Positions 1-10,755 of a stretch of DNA of 64,000 nucleotides are shown one piece after another. The position numbers and the translations under genes are program-made. The notes below the pieces were generated by a model that made no database searches, was not told the DNA's origin, and saw only the letters and a list, made by a program, of their open reading frames with translations. Each line of letters begins with the position of its first letter. Positions within the stretch are counted from its first letter, which is position 1. This DNA comes from Siphonodentalium dalli (lineage: Eukaryota; Mollusca; Scaphopoda; Gadilida; Siphonodentaliidae): positions 49,386,911 through 49,450,910 of the forward strand of contig CP136066.1 in NCBI GenBank assembly GCA_032622095.1, written 5' to 3'.

Positions 1-755
1 TTGATGAAACTCAGCGACAAAAAAATGTCATCAATTTTGTTGACCTTCTCCCCTTTCTATCCCTGTCCGATAAAGTGCCAGTTTAAAAATTTGCACCCAT
101 CACCATTATCTTCCTCGTAAAAAGATACCCAAGTTAAAACCCCTTGGAGCCTTCTAGATGGTCCCCGTTACGTGCTATAGCTGGTATACAGAGATACATT
201 CGCAATTATGGATATAGATATAAGAGTAGTGTATGTCTGTCTGTGATTTTTCCCCAAGACCACTGGAGCGAATTCAACCAGGATGTTATATCCGCAATAG
301 TTTTTATTCAAAAAAGTAGATTTGTTTTTGCTAAGGCGGGCAACTTACACGAATTACCAAAGGAATCCCCATTAGAGCACACGTTATCGTAAGATACCAA
401 CTATCGGCTCGAGTTATCATCGCACGAAACTGGCGGGCTGTCAGAGTCGTGTCATACTAGATTAAATTAAACCAGATAACGGAGGCGGAGCTAACCACAA
501 TTCGACCAATTACGTGATACTGCTAAATTATTCCAAACCAGAGAAATATAGCATTGTGGATACCTAAATACTGTCCTACTCACTAGTAGCCTACTGGAAG
601 TCACAGGGGAGCGACCAATTCAACTGAAGTGATACACCCACCTACTGCTCAAATATCGACAGATCCGCTTCCTCATTGGTACCGGGTGCCATGACAACCT
701 ATGCTTCGGTGGGTGCCGTTGGAACGCCATAGGCCATGGGAAAAAGCATATATCT
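1..755. repeat. Dispersed long repeat, left block, copy 1
   Basis: This block matches 9998-10755 in the same orientation, from the 'gatgaaactcagcgaca' start to 'ggaacgccatagg'. The differences are scattered substitutions and small indels, so these are diverged copies of one repeat. The match begins at the window edge, so the true left end may lie outside. Short open frames inside are not shared intact by both copies. No transposase or other protein motif is visible. Confidence 0.85.
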
Positions 756-1917
756 CAAATCTTTAATTCGAGTTATAGTGTCAGCTGATAAAGTGCCCCA
801 TACCATGACAGTGTGGGTCCTCTCATTGCTAACATGTCTGCACATAAAAATCACTACCACGTGACCTGAAAGCAGCGACGCTCTCATTTCGTGGGCGGAA
901 AGCAGCCGCAGTTAAAATGTTATTGGGTTTTTCAAACTCACGTTTTTCACATAAAGCTGTGAACTTTAAATTGATATCGTGCAATTTGGAACATGCTATT
1001 GTAATGACTTTCAAAATATATAGGTTGCAATTTACCCGGAAATTTGGTTCCGACGAATGGGTCTGGCCCATATAGACCAATAGACTAATATGCGTTTGTG
1101 GCTATAAAATGTGAAAGAGGAGAACAAAATTGTGTATTCACCTATCACAGACACATACTATATACAGTAATGTTCTAAGTAATCGACTTCTTAACCACAG
1201 CAGAATTATGGGTAACTTTTCAGGATTTAGTCGGAAATATGGCTTGTTGCCATTCATCGGAAAGCTCTCAGAGCTTTCTGATGAATGGCAACAAGCCATA
1301 TTTCCGAATAAATCCTGAAACGTTACCCATTATTCTGCTGTGGTTAAGAAGTCGATCACTTAGATAATTAATGTAGTTAGAGTATTATTGGAGGGCGGCA
1401 TAGCGCACATAAGTGCCATTATCTCATAATCGATATGCGGACACCTAAGTGATGACACTCATTACAACAAGAATATTATTAGTCTATTGTGCACGCTTAT
1501 ATTGTTTAGCAATCGAAGCACAACGGTGGGTAAATGCGTTCATTACACGCTTGTTACTAGAAGTACCGAGTTTACAAATCCGTATGACGACACATGACGT
1601 ACATGGCTTTCGCCTCAGCCATGAAACCGGAACTCTAAACTAAAAGCACCATCACACAAGATAAAACAAGCCCTACATGTTCATACATACACCTTGTAAG
1701 ACTGTATTGTTTAATATAATGCATGGAATATAGGATGGGTGACGTGTAATAAACACAAAACGACACGTGTGACAATGGGCTAGTTGATACGGCACTTTGC
1801 CATCGTGGACGGACATGTAACTCTGGGTTGCGCCTCTCGTTCTATCTTTCCGCGCTTGCACTCGTGTCATATCAACAAACCCGTTAACACACTCGTGTTT
1901 TTCTGTGTATATATATA
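735..1917. repeat. Dispersed long repeat, right block, copy 1
   Basis: This block matches 13672-14657, starting near 'atatctcaaatctttaattc' and ending in the TA-rich 'ctgtgtatatata' stretch. Here it joins directly to the left block, whereas in copy 2 about 2.9 kb separates the two. Copy 1 also carries a foldback insertion (1175-1363) that is absent from the matching place near 14095. The family is not recognised. Confidence 0.85.
1175..1363. mobile_element. 189-bp foldback (hairpin) element
   Basis: The two halves are near-perfect inverted copies, with arms of about 94 nt meeting at position 1269 with almost no loop ('aaagctctcagagcttt'). The outer ends are 'ctaagtaatcgacttc' and its complement. 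The related repeat near 14095 lacks this segment, so it is a real insertion in copy 1. It is a MITE-like foldback with no coding capacity. Confidence 0.85.
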
Positions 1918-1919
1918 GA

Positions 1920-2063
1920 ATATGTAGCTAGTGTCGTCGCTTAAACTGTTTATGTCCGTGAGGGGGATTTGAGCATTTATTGGGCGAGGTTCTGCCGAGT
2001 CCAATAGATGACAATTCCCCCGAGCGGACATAAACAGTTGTAGCGACAACATTAGCTACATAT
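1920..2063. mobile_element. MITE with ~45-bp terminal inverted repeats
   Basis: The ends are 'atatgtagcta' and its complement 'tagctacatat'. Inverted similarity runs inward for about 45 bp and includes 'actgtttatgtccg' on both arms, leaving about 50 bp of unique centre. It sits exactly where similarity between copies 1 and 2 of the flanking repeat ends. It has no coding capacity and the superfamily is not assigned. Confidence 0.75.
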
Positions 2064-2184
2064 GTTATTTATCCATCGCACACAACTTGCATTTTCCTAA
2101 GTTGTACATTCGTTACTTCGATGACGCCCTTACATTTATTAGGTCGAGCAAACTAATTAGCATTCATGACGTGGAAAAACCGAA

Positions 2185-2405
2185 GTGCAGCTTAGAGCGA
2201 AATAGTTCGTTTGGTTTTTTAAATAGTTTTTCTAAGCTGGCCTTTAGCTAATGGTTTATATATGTTTTAGAGCGGAAACACACATCCGATTACGAATTTT
2301 GTATCAATTTCGGTGAATTATGGACGATAAAAACGTCCCAAAATCACAATGAGGTCATTCAGGTCGGTTGACGTCCTTAGTTAGCTGTGCAATTTGCATA
2401 TACAT
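2185..2405. repeat. Dispersed repeat block X, copy 1
   Basis: This block matches 9625-9840 in the same orientation. Shared words include 'gagcgaaatagttcgttt', 'gatggtttata' and 'gacgataaaaacgtcccaaa'. It follows the left and right blocks here but precedes them near 9.6 kb, as expected if the family was once tandemly arranged. Confidence 0.75.
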
Positions 2406-3480
2406 TTACGTCACGAAAGTAGTACTAACCCAATAACGAACCAAAGCCGGACGCTTTGGGTCGCATATAGACTATATCTGATTTTGTGACGTCTACTCCG
2501 GCACTCTACTGGATCAAATCATAATCAGCTAAAATCACCACAACTCAACACGATCTACGTGTATCTCAAAGCTTTATTTTCCAACTATGCACAACAGTTG
2601 ACCAATACTGCATGGTTTTGTAGAGACTATACCGTGCGAAAGGAAATAAGATAATATTTAATATGGATTTGATTGTTATCATAAGTCTGCATACTTACAT
2701 GCATCTGATAATCCATATATATCCTATTTTCTGGAATAGAATGAAAACCCACATTTATGAACAAAGCAGAAGATAATTATATTCAGTTCCACGCGAATTC
2801 GGTCAATGGTGAAAGTTACACGATGACGTTGTTTGTCGACTATCGTTGAAATTGACATGTTATGAATGAAATGAACATCCTGAGTATCTGAAGCGGAGAG
2901 CTCCCCCATTACGCCTAGTAATATAATGGTCAGTTTCAGTTCCATACACTCTCGACAACATATATAACTATTTATGATTACCACACCAAACATAAGCCTT
3001 ATGCATGTGAATCATATTTGGTGGGAATCTATAAAGTGATTTTGACAAGAATTGTTTTAAACGCTACATGCAGTGTTTGTTCAGCTTATGAACAATAGTG
3101 GTTACTGTTAACAGAGACCATAAACTGTATTGTAAAATTTTGTCACAAATAATCGTTAATTATACTCGTTATCGCTTATATAAGTGGAACACAACAATAC
3201 AAGCAATCAATCTGGGACATTTGACTTTCGGTGCATAGCCATAGGAACAGTCCAGTACTCTGTATCACAATATGGTATCATCCGAATGGTCTGTTCTAAA
3301 AATAGACACATAAAAGGTCCCGACTTAATATTCAAAATAAAATCAATATTAATTGATAGCTCTTCCGGACAGGGGTCTTCAGTTCATATCTATTATTTTA
3401 TACCCACGCACCTATTTAAAAAAAATTATTTAAAGAGATAATCCATCTTTAACCCTTTCTTAACTGGAGCTTTCTGAAAT
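2406..3480. other. Gene-free stretch
   Basis: I see no coding exon, RNA gene or clear repeat here. The open frames are shorter than about 90 codons and match nothing I recognise. Confidence 0.5.
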
Positions 3481-3600
3481 TTTGCAAACCCTGTGCCAGT
3501 GCATTCTCTTATATAGGCGAGTCGCCAATATGGCGCCTCGCATAGTAATATAAAAGAGAATGTATTGGCCAAGTCCTTCCCAGGAAAAAGGAGCAATTAC
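3452..3600. mobile_element. Decayed copy of the TTAA hairpin MITE
   Basis: The diverged hairpin 'gcattctcttatata...' with its complement spans about 3499-3570. It matches the cores of the elements at 8217, 16818 and 25814. A TTAACCCTTT-like end lies near 3452, but the other terminus is not recognisable, so this copy is truncated or old. Confidence 0.6.
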
Positions 3601-4569
3601 CCCAACACCGATAATTACTCGCAATATTTTATTCGCGGGTGTCAAAATTTTCACTTGCCCACTTGTCAAAATGTTTATGGTCACTGTAATAGTTGATTAA
3701 ATATTGAAATTTTCGAAGGTATATTTATAACCTTTCCCATCTCAGTTAAATTATGGACATCTGAAAAGTTTAACTGGACATACATGTATGTCTATCCCAC
3801 AATCCCACAGGTATTATTATTTTTTGGCCTAATACGCTTGAGGATTATCAGCATTGGTCATGTGTTCAATTATTTGAACAGTTACTACTATGATGCTAAT
3901 AAGACATTTATCTTTCATGATAAGTTTGCAGTGGTACATGTAACTTAAAATGGTTGAGTTTTAACATGTACGGTTCCATGGTAACTGCGACGAACAGTGC
4001 CTTGTCACTGGGGTCAGTGTCCACTGAGCCACTGACCATGGACATGAGAAGATAAATTTACTTTCAGAAAAGTTCTCCTTGTGCGAAACAAAATGAGAAA
4101 TATGATATTGTACTGACTCTCACTGATCGTTGGCTGACTAAACAATAAAATAATTGAAAAACAAACCACTTGGGTTTTAACATAACCACAAATCATGTAA
4201 ATATTTCGCATTCAGTAAGTTAATACATTTTATATCTCAGCTTACACATGGATATGCATGGTTAACTGATAGGCCTACATGGGGAAACCGAAGAAATGCA
4301 TGGTTAACTGATCATGATGGAAGGCCAGCTCACATGATAGTTGTTTAGGTCTAATGTATAGTGTTTTCACGATGGAGTTGTGTTTAAATTTGTTTTGTAT
4401 TTATAACAGGAAGAGGTAAAAGTGTGCAACAGTAATGTTCGGCAAAAAATTATCGCTGACGAAGAAATAAAATTAGGATTGAGGTATTGAACATGGATTT
4501 TGGTCAGTCGAAACATGCATATTTTTTTGGCCTTTTTATATGTACTGGTGCATGCAGTATATTTACATG

Positions 4570-4947
4570 TACCCTGCTGGACAAAACAAGTGTCCACTTA
4601 ACCACGGTGCGGTTAGCGTCGCTACCGCGGCCGAAATGCAACAACACTGCGGCTCCACCGGCTAACTACAGTTGGGCCGCAGTATACTTGCCATTCGACC
4701 ATGGTGTAGTTGCTGCGGTGTACGTTCATTAAACTGAAAAAGATGATACAAACCAGAAATCTAACCACGGTGCACATGCCATTCGGCCGCGTTGTAGTTG
4801 CCTTTCGGCCATTGTGTACTTGCCGTTTGGCCGCAGTGTACTTGCTTTCGGCCGCAGTGCTCAACCGCAGTTACAAACGCTGAGACCGCGGCCGAACGGC
4901 AAATACACCGCGGTGCCAAATGGACACTTGTTTTGTCGAGCGGGGTA
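4570..4947. mobile_element. TIR MITE with 'CC(C/T)GCTGGACAAAACA' ends, copy 1
   Basis: The left end 'accctgctggacaaaaca' and the right end 'ttttgtcgagcggggta' are imperfect inverted copies extending through 'agtgtccactt'. TA flanks both ends, suggesting a TA target duplication as in Tc1/mariner elements. The interior is CpG-rich for this genome and made of degenerate words such as 'ttcggccgcagtgtacttgc' in both orientations. A second copy is at 36964-37215. Short frames in it are by-products. Confidence 0.8.
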
Positions 4948-7215
4948 TGTTGTGCATGTCGGTTCTCAAATATATCTGCAACATCGATTAAGAACAGTGT
5001 ATGTAGTTGCGTAAATTTAAAACTGAGCGAAAAATAATAATGTTCATATAATATATCAACGAGAGACTATTATAATATTTTTTAAATATTACATGTACAA
5101 ATATTTGGATCAAACTCAAACTCACGTGATTTTATTTGATGATCAATGCATAAATTAATGGAAAATATCAATTACTAAACTTTGAAAGTTTCGAAAAATA
5201 ATAGCTGGATCCAAGACAATTCCCACTACGGTATTTCCTTGAAATCATGATTAACTTGAAAATGAAGTGCATAAACATACTAGTACTAGTAGTGGTGAAG
5301 CCTAATGTGAGGCCATTTGGTATTGCAGAATGGTTACCAGTTTTGTTATGACATTTTCAAAACAAACTGTAATATTAATAAACGGTACTGTACTGTAGCC
5401 AGTGTAATGTACGGCAGACTTATTGTATTATCCCATACTTTCTCATCAGGATTATAACCGTGAAAGTCATTTTACCGCCGCCGTGTGTCAGTGTTCTATC
5501 AGTCGACGGGTCAACAATGCGAGAATTCGATGAGCTTCCGTTCTGTCTAAATAATTTCTGGTCGCAGTTAGTGACACCTTTGACAAAACTGTGTTCATAA
5601 ATTAATTGTTCGCTGTGTACAGTACTCACAAGTATATTCACAAACGAGGTAGATCTTGATTCGTTCAAATTGTAATTTATAAATTTGGTGCAAGAGTGAA
5701 TCGTGGAATTATGACTTTGAACCCGAGTCACCGAGTCTGAGAAGTTAGAACTAAGTAAGTTACTTAGTTAGAACTTAGAAGTTAGAGTCAACGGTCAAGA
5801 GTCAGTCTGCATCATAGTGCATGCCCTCGCCTGGAAATTGAATTACTCAATTAGTGAATTTGTTACATTCGCGGTCAAACAAGGCGTATAATGGTACATC
5901 CTACATCCGATAATGATCATGTACATGTACTCACCTTGTATATCATAATGTAAGCAGTTTTTTCTTGCCCACCGCGTGTGTTGTAATTGGCAATTCGTGG
6001 AAATAATAATCCGAGGTGGCGATTTCCATTTGTTTGAATAGCATCACTTGCCTAACAACCGCCTGTGAGCAACGTTAATTCTGATTGGTTAAGACAAACG
6101 CGATCGTCCAATCGCTAAATAGGTGACTCGGAAACACGATACCAAGAGTTCAATAGGGCATGTCAAAGGTCATCTATTTTTAAGAAACAAATTTTCAAAG
6201 GAACGGTATTGCAATTCAGCTCTCCCAGCATCGCGTGTGTGCTCCCAGTACACTCAGAGCCCTACGTGGGCTTATAAACATAAACACTACATGTATACAT
6301 ATGTATGTTTGGAACGCGATTTCCAATCTTAGCATATACATGTACTAGCACGGTTATACATCGTTGCTCAGGTCAAAAAGTAACCAAAGCTTTGATATGT
6401 TTCTTATCGGCTATAATAAATATGCACCATACGAATTGGCTAAAAATCTTAATCAATTCGAAATAATAAACTGAATAAATATCTTTTGTGTTTCAGAGAA
6501 TCCCCTCCTATAATTCAAGCGCCGCTAATTCAGAAAATTAAACAACGCTATATATCGCATCATGTACAGTGTGTATGTATCAATATTGGTGAAATCGGTT
6601 ACATTTTTTATAGATGTTAGTGCTACGTCTACCGCTCATCATGACTAACTCTGACAGCACCACTGTGTCGACTACAAACTTCTCCGTCAGATGAAACATA
6701 ATGTACATTACATACTTAGAGTGCGCTGTCGATTTGTGTTGCCATCGACCCTGACTCCGATGGTGCATATTTGAGCCACACACATCATTTAATTGCTTGT
6801 ATCGCGACGATTTATTTGCTTGGTAAAAAAACCCATCGGTGATAACAATCTGTTTGAAATGTTGATGCCTTACTCCGTACTACTCGAATCATCGCATTGC
6901 CAATAAGTTTGGATGAAATCGACTAGAACAAGGCTTTATCGATTTTGGGGACCATCATTCAACACCTATTCCTGGAACGGACATTGCCACTTTGGCACAT
7001 TTGAACAACACTCATGGGAGCAAACTTATTTTGTCTTGTTTTATTCATTTCATATATGTATTATATTATATTGCTTTTTGCTTGAATTTATGAAACATGC
7101 TTATGTTAATTTAGGATTGGAAATAAATATGTTTGCACTAACCATTGAATTTCACATATAACGAGATCCCAAAGTATGCGTATAGTGAAACTCTGCGGTC
7201 AATATTTATTAGCAA
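4948..7215. other. Gene-free stretch
   Basis: No exon or RNA gene is recognised. A small 9-bp-stem palindrome (ctaagtaa/ttacttag) lies near 5750. The stretch is otherwise unremarkable AT-rich DNA. Confidence 0.45.
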
Positions 7216-7217
7216 TT

Positions 7218-7400
7218 GCGGTATCATCTAACCCGAAACCCATCCATGGCATGGACGAATTGTTTACCATCTAACCCGAAACCCATCCCTGGCATGGACG
7301 AATTGTTTGTGCTATTCGGGCAACTCCACTTTGGCATCTTTAGACCAGCAGCCCCTGTATCATGGAGATGATGAAGGATATCAGCGAAAAAAAACCAAAG
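7218..7400. repeat. 45-bp tandem duplication plus relic of the long repeat
   Basis: The segment 'ccatctaacccgaaaccc' to 'gacgaattgtttg' occurs twice in tandem between 7218 and 7310. The following bases ('cactttggcatc', then 'catggagatga') resemble the start of the long repeat near 9950-9990. This looks like a third, very diverged fragment of that family. Confidence 0.6.
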
Positions 7401-8216
7401 ATTCTGGTTCCCGGCTTCTCTACCGCCTTGACACCCGACTGAATGTTTAAACTATATAACTTTCTAGTGCCTTCTCCGTACATTTATCCCAGTTAGACCT
7501 GTTTGGAGCTTGCGCGAATGTACCATGTATATGGCTATAGCGAACAAGCAGACACACATTTGACAGGAATGGACGAATCTGATGGATCCATCTCAGCGAT
7601 ATACATGTACATACTCATACTTTTAGAAAATATCCCCACATTCATTTACAGTGACGCTGATCATGTGTCTCACATAATACCATAAAATTGCCCTTGATAT
7701 TTCAGTTGCTAGCCACACATTTAAGTCTGTTTATTGCATGGCACATGCTTCTGTCGCACAATGGGGTGAGTTTCTAGTCAAGACGTAATCTGTTAGACCC
7801 TTCTATCGGTCAATATGAGTAATGGCGCATGCACAATTCGCGAAAGTTTTCAAGATGCCCACAATACATCGCAGCGACTGATGCAGAATTACAAAAGAGT
7901 TATTTGATTGCACTCGGTCGTGTAATAGGTGTCCATTAGATCTCACTGTTATAAGCATTTTCAGTACTGCATGGGTTAAGATATGTCTTTAAAATATTGA
8001 TCGTGATTGCATGAACCAATTTAACATAGCGCTGCTGATGCGTTTATCAGTGGGAAGCTATTAGTTGTGTATGTTAACAACAGTACAAGTTATTGGACGG
8101 ATTGTACCTCCAATTTGAAATCCGACATATTGGAAAAATACGAGATGGCCAGCCATTGTGCCCATCACGAAAATTACGTAGAGAGTAATATATCACATTC
8201 AGCACGGCCTTCACTA

Positions 8217-8617
8217 TTAACCCTTTACCCAACAGAACGGCCCTGTGCCAATGCATTCTCTTATATATGCGAGTCACCATAGGTCGATTCGCATATATAA
8301 GAGAATGCATTGGCTTAACACATTAAAAATGATCAAATTGTCAAAGAATGTAGAAAATATTATAAGAAAAAAAATGGTAAAAAGTGTTTTTTTAGGCCAA
8401 TGCATTCTCTTATATATGCGAGGCGACCTATGGTCGACTCGCATATATAACAGAATGCATTGGCACAGGGCATAACTGTAACCATCACAATGTGGTCAAT
8501 GAACCGGTTCCAATGATATCCATATTTGTATGGTGTTATTGAGACAGACCGAAGATATTTTAGGCTGGTGAAGCTTTATATGGGCGTTTTTGGCCGTTTT
8601 GTTGGGTAAAGGGTTAA
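8217..8617. mobile_element. piggyBac-like MITE with TTAA flanks, copy A
   Basis: The element reads TTAA-CCCTTTACCCAACA at the left and TGTTGGGTAAAGGG-TTAA at the right, except that the last T of the right-hand arm complement varies slightly. A TTAA target duplication and CCC termini are hallmarks of piggyBac elements. The interior holds two separate hairpins of about 68 bp, at 8247-8314 and 8396-8464. Both are built from 'gccaatgcattctcttata' and its complement. There is no transposase, so it is non-autonomous. Confidence 0.85.
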
Positions 8618-9624
8618 GAAGAGTATATTGCACCCAAATTCCCAGATGCTAAAGACACCCGGATCTTTTTTCTTTCCGTGGGTACTGGTGATTTATTTTA
8701 GGTGAGACAAATATGATATATATAGGTTTATATAATATATCAGATAATTTACTTGCTTGCAACGTGTGATATTATGGTAGTGGCACAGATATTGATTATG
8801 AAATGGCGGGAAACATCACGCGAATATGAACACGACTATAGGAGTTGGCATAGGCGAATGGGAAGACGGCTATAGGAATTCACATATGCGTCATCCGTAG
8901 AAGGATTGTGCATCTTTTTGGTAAACACTTGTCTTTCGGAGTATATATGACTTTCATGCTCATCGCGTAATATTCTTAATTTACTCTAAGGAATCTTTGT
9001 TAATTTCCGAATAACACCACCAAGTATAACCTGCCATTTGTTCTCGCATTAAACCGGAATAAATCCCTCAGGTTTTAATATAACATAATTTGGCTATAAC
9101 GAGAGAAAATACATACATATTGTCATGGCAACAGGTGCCATTTCGAAATATGTAAACTACACCATTATTGTGTTCGTTATAGCATCGGAAAGCCAACAAA
9201 TAAGTATGGAGAAAATCTACGATAAAATGTTTTATTAATCGTGGTGCTACTCTGCAGCCTCCATCGTTGACACGACGGTGCCGCTTTAACAAATGTACAC
9301 TTCCTTTATAATAGAAATGACTATATAATGTACATTTAGTGGACATGGGCTACAGAACAGTTTTTATCAATGATGTGGCACTATCCATGCCCCATCCTCA
9401 ACCAGACGGTCCCGGTTTGGAAAAAGTTAATCTACACCTTTAGACTTAAACAGGCACTGAGATATACATATGCATGAATTTGGTGGAAATCGGTGAACAC
9501 TAATTAAGTTTGGCACCTGTCCTAAAGACGGCATCACTGTTGTATCCTTAAGTCACACACTAAGCGTCCATGTGTCATGTAAGTCCAATAGATACCAAAT
9601 CACCAAGCGGACAGTGTGCCACTT

Positions 9625-9840
9625 AGAGAGCGAAATAGTTCGTTTGCTTTTGTATAGTTATTCAAAGCTGACCTTGTTCTGATGGTTTATAGATGTTTTA
9701 GAGTGAAAACACATATCCATTTGTACGAACGTTTGTATCAATTGCGGCGATTTGCGGACGATAAAAACGTCCCAAAATCAGAATGACGTTATTTGGGTCT
9801 GTTGACGTCCCTAGTCTCCTGCGCAATTTGTATATGGCAT
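9625..9840. repeat. Dispersed repeat block X, copy 2
   Basis: This is the diverged partner of 2185-2405, in the same orientation. It lies just upstream of the second copy of the long repeat. Confidence 0.75.
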
Positions 9841-9997
9841 TGCATCGTAAACGTATCACGCAGAACAATATGTATTTAGTCGACGTTAAACAAGTTAATC
9901 AGTTTTGATGCCCCCTTACCATACTCAAACGGCGCCACTTTGGCATCATTTAACCAAACCGTTAACCCCACGTAACATGGAGATGAATGTATATGAA

Positions 9998-10755
9998 TTT
10001 GATGAAACTCAGCGACAAAAAATGTCATCAATTTTATTGACCTTCTCCCCTTTTCTGTCCCTGGCCGATAAAGTGCCAGTTTAAAAATTTGTATCCAACA
10101 CCATTATCTTCCTTGTAAAAAGATACCCATGTTAAAACCCATTGGAGCCTTCTAAATTGTCCCCGTCACGTGCTATAGCTGGTATACAGAGATACATTTG
10201 CAAATATGGATATAGATACAAGAGTAGTATAATTATGTCTGTTTGTCTGTGATTTTTTTCTCAAGACCGCTGGAGCGAATTCAACCAGGATGTTATATCC
10301 GCAATTCAAAAACTTTGATTTAAAACAAACGAAATTTAAAGGTTTTTTTTGCTAAGGCGAGCAACTTACACGAGTTACCAAAGCAATCCCCCTAAGAGAC
10401 AAGTTACCGCAAGAGACCAATTATCGGCTCGAGTTCTCATCGCACGAAACTGGCGGGCTGTCAGAGTCGTGTCATAAATAGATTAAATTAAACCAGATAA
10501 TGGAGGCGGAGCTAAACCACAATTCGCACAATTACGTGATATTGCTAAATTATTTCAAACCAGAGAAATATAGCACTGTGGATACCTAAATACTTTCCTA
10601 CTCACTAGTAGCCTACTGAAAGTCACAGGGGAGCGACCAATTCCACTGAAGTGATACACCCACATACTGATAAAATATCGACAGATCCGCTTCCTCAGTG
10701 GTACGGGGTGCCATGGCGACCTATGCTTCTGTGAGTGCCGTTGGAACGCCATAGG
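9998..10755. repeat. Dispersed long repeat, left block, copy 2
   Basis: This block matches 1-755 in the same orientation. Similarity stops abruptly after 'ggaacgccatag', where copy 1 continues straight into the right block. That places an insertion or deletion breakpoint near 10755. Confidence 0.85.
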
